Assembly: GCA_019412865.1 (NCBI GenBank)
Contig: DXOJ01000291.1
Span: forward strand, 1-6,212
Direction: 5' to 3'
Source: Bacteroides sp.
GTDB lineage: Bacteria > Bacteroidota > Bacteroidia > Bacteroidales > Bacteroidaceae
Length of the DNA: 6,212 nt
Part shown: piece after piece, positions 1-6,212 of the stretch
Layout: each line of letters begins with the position of its first letter
Position numbering within the stretch: position 1 is the first letter of the stretch
Made by a program: the position numbers and the translations under genes
The notes under the pieces: generated by a model
What the model was told of the DNA's origin: nothing
The model's database searches: none
Seen by the model: only the letters and a program-made list of their open reading frames with translations

Positions 1-13
1 AAAAATCACATTC

Positions 14-39
14 TTTGTATACGTAATATCCTAATTTTG
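14..39 (+). promoter_or_regulatory. Candidate Bacteroides-type promoter for the 682-aa gene
   Basis: TAATTTTG at 32-39 matches the Bacteroides -7 consensus TAnnTTTG at every fixed base, and a TTTG, the -33 consensus, lies at 14-17. The gap between them is 14 bases, about six shorter than the usual spacing for primary sigma factor promoters in this group, so the upstream TTTG may be coincidental or the promoter weak. Transcription would start near 43-46, leaving an AT-rich leader of about 40 bases before the ATG at 86. The rest of 1-85 holds no recognisable gene. Confidence 0.45.
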
Positions 40-85
40 GAACGCAAATTAAAAGAATATTAATAAACTAAATTATCTGATTTAT

Positions 86-2134
86 ATGACAAAATTAAGA
101 TGTATGCTTTGTTGCCTGATGATCTGTACTATTACTATTGATGCTAGGACTGTTAATGATATATATAAAAGAATATCTGCACAAGTCTCCTTGAAGGTTC
201 CCGGTAATCAATCACGAAACTATTCCCTTGCTTTTCAAGGAGCCGTTGATGATAAGGGAATCTATCTGTTAGAGTCTGAAGAAAAAATACCATTAATCAT
301 TACAGAGAGAATAGAACGTGACAATGTTAAATGTGTAATGGTAGTAAGTATTACGGCATTGGAAGACGTGTACTTTAATTATCAACAACAGTTGAAAACA
401 GGCTTCCGACATAATGACTGTATGTTTTATCTACCAGGATTCTGGTATAGTCGCAATTTACGTTCTCCTAAAGGTGCTCCTTCATTTCATATATCAGAGA
501 GTTGGCTGGTACGTGAGGATCGTCTGAGCTCACCCCTTACCGGTATCTTCAATCAGAAAGATGGACGTTATATGACTGTGGCACGCAAGGACGATTTTCA
601 ATGGGATGCCCTTGCTACCCACCAAACAGGCGAAATCATCCTCTCGGGCAAAACGTCCCTAGGGTTCACCGGCTTTGAGAGCCATGACGGAACATCAACA
701 CTATCTTTTGGATTTCCTTACCGAGAAGCTCCTAAAACCTATATTCGTAAGTTGACGCTGGCTCCGGAGGTTACATCTTTCCAATATCTAAAAAAAGGAG
801 AAACAGTACTCCTGACCTGGGAATTTATCGAGGGGCAGGCTACAGACTACTCAGATTTTATTTGCCATACTTGGGAATATTGTTATGATACATACCGTCC
901 CCAACCTGTGAAAATACCTTTTTCTCCAGAAGAGATAAAAGGAGTGCTGAGCAATTATTTTGTGGAAAGTTTTGTTGGGGACAAAGCTCTTGCCTATTAC
1001 TCCAGCCCTGAAATGAAAGTGGCAGCCTGTGCCAACATGAATGTAGCAGAGATAGGTTTTGTCGGTCGCGTACTTCTAAACGCTTTCAATGCATGGGAGT
1101 TTGGCAATGAGAATGGACGTGATGACCTTGCAGCTAGCAGTAAAAAGATATTTGATAGTTACTTAGAAAATGGCTTTACGGAAACCGGTTATTTGCGTGA
1201 ATGGGTAAATCTGGAAAATGATAGTGATGTGAAAGAAGAACGCCCAGTGCATAGCATACGTCGTCAGTCGGAAGGAATTTATGCCATGTTTCATTATCTG
1301 AATTATGAACAGAAGTATAAACGTCACCATCCTGATTGGGAACAACGCTTAAAGAAAATGCTCGATATGTTCTTGCAACTGCAAAATCCAGATGGAAGTT
1401 TTCCACGTAAATTCCATGATGACTTTACAGTTGTTGACGGAAGTGGAGGAAGTACTCCATCCGCTACATTACCTCTGGTTATGGGATATAAATATTTTAA
1501 GGACAAACGCTATCTGTCCGCTGCCCGGCGTACTGCGGAATATCTGGAAAAAGAGCTTATATCAAAGGCTGACTATTTCTCCTCTACGCTGGATGCAAAC
1601 TGTGAGGATAAGGAAGCTTCCCTCTATACCGCTACGGCAACTTACTATTTATCATTGATAACAAATGGTACGGAACATAACCACTATGCCTCTCTGACAC
1701 GAAAAGCGGCTTATTTTGCCTTGTCCTGGTATTACGTCTGGGACGTTCCGTTTGCTCCCGGGCAGATGTTGGGTGATATCGGTCTGAAAACTCGCGGCTG
1801 GGGAAATGTCTCGGTGGAGAATAATCATATTGATGTATTTATTTTTGAATTTGCCGATGTGCTCCGTTGGCTTTCCAAAGAGTATAATGAACCTCGTTTC
1901 TCTGATTTTGCTGAAGTCATTTCTACTTCCATGTGCCAGTTACTTCCTTATAAAGGACATATGTGTGGAGTGATAAAAGTTGGTTATTATCCGGAAGTGA
2001 TCCAGCACACCAACTGGGATTATGGAAGGAATGGAAAAGGATATTATAATGACATGTTTGCTCCCGGTTGGACGGTAGCATCCCTTTGGGAATTGCTGAC
2101 ACCGGGACGTACTGAGAATATACTGTTGAAATAG
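86..2134 (+). CDS. Exported protein of unassigned family, putative (alpha/alpha)-toroid carbohydrate-active enzyme
   Basis: Complete 682-residue protein. The ATG at 86 is the first in frame after a stop at 50-52; an AT-rich leader stands in for a Shine-Dalgarno site, as is usual in Bacteroidetes. Residues 1-20 look like a short signal peptide (MTKLR, then a Cys-rich hydrophobic stretch ending ITIDA); no G/A/S precedes any Cys, so it lacks a lipobox. Residues about 30-275 appear beta-rich with many aromatics and may form a beta-sandwich. Residues about 285-682 are helical, with features of six-hairpin glycosidase-like folds: RRQSEG (392-397), QNPDGSFPRKF (433-443), a Gly/Ser loop GSGGSTPSA (452-460), LDANCEDKEAS (502-512), GWGNVSVENNHIDVF (571-585) and YYNDMFAPGWT (653-663). 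Conserved-looking acidic residues D503, E507, D508, E510, E578 and D583 are possible catalytic residues, but this is inference. The adjacent HTCS supports a role in glycan breakdown, as glycosidase or polysaccharide lyase; GH88/GH105-like uronyl hydrolases and other toroid families are alternatives. That it is a real gene is near certain; the enzymatic role is moderately likely and the substrate unknown. Confidence 0.8.
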   Translation: MTKLRCMLCCLMICTITIDARTVNDIYKRISAQVSLKVPGNQSRNYSLAFQGAVDDKGIYLLESEEKIPLIITERIERDNVKCVMVVSITALEDVYFNYQQQLKTGFRHNDCMFYLPGFWYSRNLRSPKGAPSFHISESWLVREDRLSSPLTGIFNQKDGRYMTVARKDDFQWDALATHQTGEIILSGKTSLGFTGFESHDGTSTLSFGFPYREAPKTYIRKLTLAPEVTSFQYLKKGETVLLTWEFIEGQATDYSDFICHTWEYCYDTYRPQPVKIPFSPEEIKGVLSNYFVESFVGDKALAYYSSPEMKVAACANMNVAEIGFVGRVLLNAFNAWEFGNENGRDDLAASSKKIFDSYLENGFTETGYLREWVNLENDSDVKEERPVHSIRRQSEGIYAMFHYLNYEQKYKRHHPDWEQRLKKMLDMFLQLQNPDGSFPRKFHDDFTVVDGSGGSTPSATLPLVMGYKYFKDKRYLSAARRTAEYLEKELISKADYFSSTLDANCEDKEASLYTATATYYLSLITNGTEHNHYASLTRKAAYFALSWYYVWDVPFAPGQMLGDIGLKTRGWGNVSVENNHIDVFIFEFADVLRWLSKEYNEPRFSDFAEVISTSMCQLLPYKGHMCGVIKVGYYPEVIQHTNWDYGRNGKGYYNDMFAPGWTVASLWELLTPGRTENILLK

Positions 2135-2138
2135 CTCT

Positions 2139-2160
2139 GATATCCACTTTTCAGGATATT
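2139..2160 (+). other. Upstream alternative hairpin in the intergenic gap
   Basis: GATATCC at 2139-2145 can pair with GGATATT at 2154-2160: six Watson-Crick pairs plus one G-U pair, with an eight-base loop. It uses the same GGATAT segment as the downstream hairpin at 2152-2171, so the two structures exclude one another. The downstream one has the longer perfect stem and tighter loop and should be favoured. This could be chance in AT-rich sequence. Confidence 0.3.
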
Positions 2161-2171
2161 CTTATATCCTG
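2152..2171 (+). terminator. Perfect inverted repeat between the two genes; weak terminator or RNA-processing hairpin
   Basis: CAGGATAT (2152-2159) and ATATCCTG (2164-2171) are exact reverse complements separated by the four-base loop TCTT, giving an eight-base-pair stem. It starts 17 bases after the stop codon of the upstream gene and ends 14 bases before the ATG of the HTCS. The bases after it (TTGTATGTTAATTA) are T-rich but contain no uninterrupted T run, and the stem has only three G-C pairs, so it is a poor intrinsic terminator. Partial termination, transcript processing or mRNA protection are possible. If read-through occurs, the two genes form an operon. Confidence 0.4.
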
Positions 2172-2185
2172 TTGTATGTTAATTA

Positions 2186-5100
2186 ATGAAACTAACAATT
2201 AAGACAATGCAGAGACTACGTATTTTAGTTATATTAATACTTCTTTCTTTGATGCCTCTTTATTCCCTTGCCGTTCTGAATGAAGGACAATATGCATTCC
2301 GTTCACTTGATATCAATAATGGATTATCCCAGAATACGGTCCATGCCATCCTTCAGGATAAACAAGGATTTATGTGGTTTGGGACGAAGGATGGTCTTGA
2401 CCGGTATGATGGTATCTCTTTTCGGACTTTCATGAAAGAATCCGGAACCTTGGGCAATAATTTCATCACTTCTTTGTATGAAGACAATCTTGGGCAAATA
2501 TGGATTGGGACAGACGTAGGCCTATATGTCTATTGCCCACAAATGGAAAAGGTCAGGCATTTTACTCTGATAAGTAATTCAAACATAGATATAGACTGTA
2601 CGGTCAATCTGATAACTGGGGACCAGAAAGGAGGTATCTGGGTTGTAACTCAGACGCGGGGAATCTTCTATTACAATCCCCAGGATAGCCAGTTGGTTAA
2701 TTATCAGTCGGACGGGTCCGGTACTCTGAACCTTAAAACTTCCGGCCAACTCTATTTTGATTCGGACGATGTCTGCTGGTTGGACATACGTGATGGAAAT
2801 CTGTATTATTCAAAAGACAAGCTTAAAACTTTAACTCCGATTTTTCCAGAAGATTCAAAAGTGTCTTTCAGAGATGAATACATCTATAAATTGCTCCCCG
2901 GACCCTATAATTGCATGTATGTGGGAACTGTATTCGGACTGAAAGAAGTGAACCTAACTAATAAGACTATCCGTACCCTTCTTTCCAAGGATGAATTGGG
3001 AGGTGATATTTATATCAGGGAACTTGCATTTTATTCAGATGACGAATTATGGATAGGAACCGAATCGGGACTTTATATCTATAATCTGCACACGGCAAAA
3101 ATCATCCACTTGCAGAACGTCAACGGTGATCCCTATTCAATCTCTGACAATGCCATCTATTCGATTCTCAAAGACCGTGAAGGCGGAATGTGGATAGGGA
3201 CTTATTTTGGGGGTGTGAATTATTACCCCCGGCAATATACCTACTTTGATAAAGTCTATCCCCAGAAAGAATCAAACAAAATGGGAAAAAGGGTGCGGGA
3301 GTTTTGTGCCGCCCATGACGGCACACTCTGGATAGGTACAGAAGATAAGGGGCTTTTCCATTATTATCCTAGTACTGGAAAAATCGAACCGTTCATTCAT
3401 CCGGATATTTATCATAATGTTCACGGATTGTATTTGGACGGAGATTATCTGTGGGTTGGGAATTTTGCAAAAGGATTGAAGCGTATTGATTTGAGGACAT
3501 ACGCTGTAAAGCACTATGATAATATTGCAAGTGATATCTTTTCTATCTGCCGGATAACTGCGGGCGATCTGTATCTTGGAACAACAATAGGATTGTTTCG
3601 GTACAACCCAGATACGGAACGTTTTAAACGCGTCCCCGAACTTGGGTGGACGTTTGTTTATTATATAAAGGAGGATAAGCAGGGGAATTTATGGCTGGCA
3701 ACTTATGCCGATGGCGTCTATAAAAAGAATGTCCGTACAGGTGGTTGGGAACATTTCGTACATGAGGAAGCAGACTCGTCCACCCTTCCATCCAATAAGG
3801 TGCTGAGTATTTTTGAAGACAGTCAAAATCAGCTATGGTTTACCACACAAGGAGGTGGCTTCTGCCGCTTTGTGCCTTCCGCCAACACCTTTGTCCGTTA
3901 TGACGGTATCGGTCTGCCAAGCAACGTCATTTATCGGATTGAAGAAGATGAAAAGGGATTGTTCTGGGTTTCAACCAATAAAGGGCTGGTGCATTTTAAC
4001 CCGAAGAATTCCAGTTTTAAAGTGTATACAGTTGCTAATGGGTTGCTGAGTAACCAGTTTAATTACCAGTCCAGCTATAAGGATAAGAATGGACGGATTT
4101 ATTTTGGCTGTATTAACGGTTTCATCTCCTTTGCCCCCTCCTCCTTTATTGATAATGATTTTTTACCCTCTGTTTTGATTACCGATTTTATGCTCTTTAA
4201 TAAAAAGGTGGTAGTCGGAGAAAAAGGCTCTCCATTGAAACAAAGTATCACTTTGTCAAACCATATCGAACTTCAGTCAAATCAGAATTCGTTCTCCTTC
4301 AGGATAGCTGCGATAAGTTATCAGTCACCGAGCATGAATACACTGCTATATAGACTGGAAGGGTATGATTCCGAATGGCATACAGCGGGTAAGGGCCCTA
4401 TTACGTATTCCAATTTACCTTATGGGACATACATGTTACGCGTGAAAGGTGCGAATAGTGATGGTGTATGGAATCCAGATGTACGCACATTGGGGATCAG
4501 GATATTGCCCCCGTTTTATTTATCCGTATGGGCATACCTGATTTATATCCTATTGATACTCGGTACATTTTTCGCCCTCTTCTTTTATTTAAGGAAGCGT
4601 ACTATTGAAAAGCAGCGTAAAGAGATGGAGAAGTTCGAACAGGAAAAGGAGCAGGAACTCTACACCACTAAGATAGATTTCTTTACAAATGTGGCACACG
4701 AAATCCGTACTCCTTTAACACTGATAAAGTGCCCATTGGAGAATGTACTTGCTGATAGGGAACTCTCCGAAAATGTAAGGATGGAATTGGAAATTATGGA
4801 TCAGAACGTGGAGAGGTTACTGAACCTGATAAACCAATTACTTGATTTCCGTAAAGCGGAAAATAAAGGTTTTAAATTGAATCCGAAAGAATATAATATC
4901 GGTACTATCGTCCACTCTGTTTATAAGTATTTCACCACTTTGGCAAAGCAAAGGGGAATTAAACTTGAAGTAGAAGTTCCAGAGGAAGAATTGTTGGCTT
5001 CTGTTGACAAAGAGGCTTTGACCAAAATTCTCAGTAATCTGTTTGCTAATGCATTGAAATATGCCCGGACATACGTTTATCTCCATTTGTCTGTTGATGA

Positions 5101-6175
5101 GAAGAATGAGGTGTTCACTATCTCTATGAGTAATGATGGGAATATAGTCCCTATCGAAATGCGTGAAAATATTTTTAAAGCCTTTGTCCAATACCGGGAC
5201 GGGAAAGATATTGTCTCGGGCACAGGCATCGGATTAGCTATGGCTCGTTACTTGGCAGAGTTGCATCAAGGTATGCTGGTGATGGACCGGGAGCTAGATT
5301 GTAACCGTTTCATTCTTTCCATTCCAATATTACACCAGACACTTCCGGATGATTCGGAAGAACAACATAAGAAACCTGGGTATGATGATGAAGATCGTGA
5401 AGTTTCTGATAAAGATAAAAGAGAGGTTGCTTCCATATTGGTTGTAGAAGATAATAAGGATATGCTTGCTTTTGTGTTCAGGCAATTGTCTTCATTGTAT
5501 CATGTACTGATTGCGGAAAATGGGGTCGAGGCGTTGGACGTTCTTGAACAGAAATCTGTGGATCTGATAATAAGTGACATTATGATGCCTCTGATGGACG
5601 GGGTTGAATTATGCAAGCATCTGAAACAAAATCTGGACTATAGTCATATTCCTGTAATATTATTGACAGCTAAAACTAATCTGGAATCAAGAATCGAAGG
5701 ACTTGAAGAAGGGGCGGATGCGTATATTGAAAAGCCGTTTTCTATGGAGTATCTTCGTGCCAATGTAGCAAATCTGTTGAGTAATCGGGAAAGATTACGC
5801 CGTCACTTTATTGAATTTCCTTTTATCAAAGCAGATGCAATGGCGCAGACAAAGGCCGATGAGATGTTTATTAGCAAGTTAAATGAGTATGTATTACGCC
5901 ATCTTGATAATACGGACCTGCAAATTGATGATATAGCGGATGCAATGAATATGGGACGTTCCAACTTTTACCGGAAATTGAAAGGAATCCTAAATATGAG
6001 TCCGAACGAATATCTCCGCCTTTTCCGTTTGAAGCAGGCAGCTTCCATACTGAAAGAAGGAACCTATGGAGTGGTGGAAGTCTCTTACATGGTAGGGTTC
6101 AGTACCCCCTCCTATTTTTCAAGCTGTTTTAAAAAACAGTTCGGAGTACTGCCTAAAGATTTCATATCGCACTAG
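2186..6175 (+). CDS. Hybrid two-component system sensor kinase/response regulator (HTCS) with AraC-type output domain
   Basis: Complete 1329-residue inner-membrane regulator, of normal HTCS length. Residues 1-29 hold a signal segment (hydrophobic core about 12-28). Residues about 35-655 carry 14 Reg_prop-like motifs of the W-x-G-T...G-L type, at roughly 63, 105, 151, 197, 244, 288, 335, 381, 422, 462, 502, 550, 593 and 638, fitting two seven-bladed periplasmic propellers. A Y_Y_Y domain (about 705-775), one membrane helix (782-802) and a charged helical linker (803-829) follow. The kinase has phosphoacceptor H838 in the NVAHEIRTPL box, N955 in NLFANALKYA, a G1 box SNDGN (982-986), an F box near 996-1002 and G2 GTGIGL (1012-1017). 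The receiver has acidic pair E1088/D1089, phosphoacceptor D1131, T1161 and K1183. The AraC domain occupies about 1220-1329, with both helix-turn-helix units. All key residues are present, so it should be active. HTCS proteins bind specific oligosaccharides in the periplasm and activate glycan-utilisation genes; the ligand here is unknown. An in-frame ATG at 2207 (M8) would also give a good signal peptide. The gene ends with tandem stops TAG TAA. Confidence 0.96.
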   Translation: MKLTIKTMQRLRILVILILLSLMPLYSLAVLNEGQYAFRSLDINNGLSQNTVHAILQDKQGFMWFGTKDGLDRYDGISFRTFMKESGTLGNNFITSLYEDNLGQIWIGTDVGLYVYCPQMEKVRHFTLISNSNIDIDCTVNLITGDQKGGIWVVTQTRGIFYYNPQDSQLVNYQSDGSGTLNLKTSGQLYFDSDDVCWLDIRDGNLYYSKDKLKTLTPIFPEDSKVSFRDEYIYKLLPGPYNCMYVGTVFGLKEVNLTNKTIRTLLSKDELGGDIYIRELAFYSDDELWIGTESGLYIYNLHTAKIIHLQNVNGDPYSISDNAIYSILKDREGGMWIGTYFGGVNYYPRQYTYFDKVYPQKESNKMGKRVREFCAAHDGTLWIGTEDKGLFHYYPSTGKIEPFIHPDIYHNVHGLYLDGDYLWVGNFAKGLKRIDLRTYAVKHYDNIASDIFSICRITAGDLYLGTTIGLFRYNPDTERFKRVPELGWTFVYYIKEDKQGNLWLATYADGVYKKNVRTGGWEHFVHEEADSSTLPSNKVLSIFEDSQNQLWFTTQGGGFCRFVPSANTFVRYDGIGLPSNVIYRIEEDEKGLFWVSTNKGLVHFNPKNSSFKVYTVANGLLSNQFNYQSSYKDKNGRIYFGCINGFISFAPSSFIDNDFLPSVLITDFMLFNKKVVVGEKGSPLKQSITLSNHIELQSNQNSFSFRIAAISYQSPSMNTLLYRLEGYDSEWHTAGKGPITYSNLPYGTYMLRVKGANSDGVWNPDVRTLGIRILPPFYLSVWAYLIYILLILGTFFALFFYLRKRTIEKQRKEMEKFEQEKEQELYTTKIDFFTNVAHEIRTPLTLIKCPLENVLADRELSENVRMELEIMDQNVERLLNLINQLLDFRKAENKGFKLNPKEYNIGTIVHSVYKYFTTLAKQRGIKLEVEVPEEELLASVDKEALTKILSNLFANALKYARTYVYLHLSVDEKNEVFTISMSNDGNIVPIEMRENIFKAFVQYRDGKDIVSGTGIGLAMARYLAELHQGMLVMDRELDCNRFILSIPILHQTLPDDSEEQHKKPGYDDEDREVSDKDKREVASILVVEDNKDMLAFVFRQLSSLYHVLIAENGVEALDVLEQKSVDLIISDIMMPLMDGVELCKHLKQNLDYSHIPVILLTAKTNLESRIEGLEEGADAYIEKPFSMEYLRANVANLLSNRERLRRHFIEFPFIKADAMAQTKADEMFISKLNEYVLRHLDNTDLQIDDIADAMNMGRSNFYRKLKGILNMSPNEYLRLFRLKQAASILKEGTYGVVEVSYMVGFSTPSYFSSCFKKQFGVLPKDFISH

Positions 6176-6212
6176 TAATATGTATTTTGCTTTAAATTTT
6201 ATAATATCAGGT

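Noticed and set aside
1392..1658. 88-codon open frame on the plus strand within the 682-aa gene
   Set aside because: It is out of frame inside a continuous coding region with coherent protein motifs on both sides, so it is neither a separate gene nor evidence of a frameshift.
4838..5191. 117-codon open frame on the minus strand
   Set aside because: It lies antisense to the well-conserved kinase domain, has no recognisable domain or start context, and is explained as a shadow of the real gene.
5129..5235. Kinase G1 box SNDGN without the second glycine of the textbook DxGxG motif
   Set aside because: From general knowledge of the family, NDG followed by a variable residue is common in Bacteroides HTCS kinases; N, F and G2 boxes are intact, so there is no reason to call the kinase defective.
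6124..6139. Inverted repeat CTGTTTT/AAAACAG with a two-base spacer
   Set aside because: It lies inside the AraC-domain coding region (S-S-C-F-K-K-Q-F), where the codons explain the sequence; the loop is too short and there is no sign of a terminator role.
6180..6195. Possible promoter TATTTTG after the HTCS gene
   Set aside because: It lacks one spacer base of the TAnnTTTG consensus, has no upstream TTTG at suitable distance, and the window ends before any gene it could serve.

Overview
The window looks like part of a polysaccharide-utilisation region from Bacteroides or a close relative in the Bacteroidales. The reasons are the AT-rich leader with a Bacteroides-type -7 element (TAATTTTG), the lack of clear Shine-Dalgarno sequences, and a one-polypeptide hybrid two-component system (HTCS), an architecture characteristic of gut Bacteroidetes glycan loci. 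The species cannot be told from the sequence alone.

Layout: positions 1-85 are a non-coding AT-rich leader with a plausible promoter. Positions 86-2134 (+) encode a 682-residue, probably exported protein with a beta-rich N-terminal half and an alpha-helical C-terminal half that resembles (alpha/alpha)-toroid carbohydrate-active enzymes. I do not recognise its family with certainty. Positions 2135-2185 are a 51-base gap with two overlapping, mutually exclusive hairpins. Positions 2186-6175 (+) encode a complete 1329-residue HTCS: signal segment, 14 Reg_prop-like propeller blade motifs, Y_Y_Y domain, one membrane helix, histidine kinase, receiver and AraC-type DNA-binding domain. Positions 6176-6212 are a short AT-rich tail; whatever gene follows lies outside the window. 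The minus strand shows no credible gene.

Likely working relationship (inference): the HTCS senses an oligosaccharide in the periplasm through its propellers and switches on nearby glycan genes from its cytoplasmic AraC domain. The upstream protein is a candidate enzyme of the same pathway. Neither the substrate nor the enzyme's chemistry can be read from this window. No SusC/SusD pair, mobile element, tRNA or CRISPR array is visible. The HTCS is a standard member of its family; the most novel item is the unassigned 682-residue protein.
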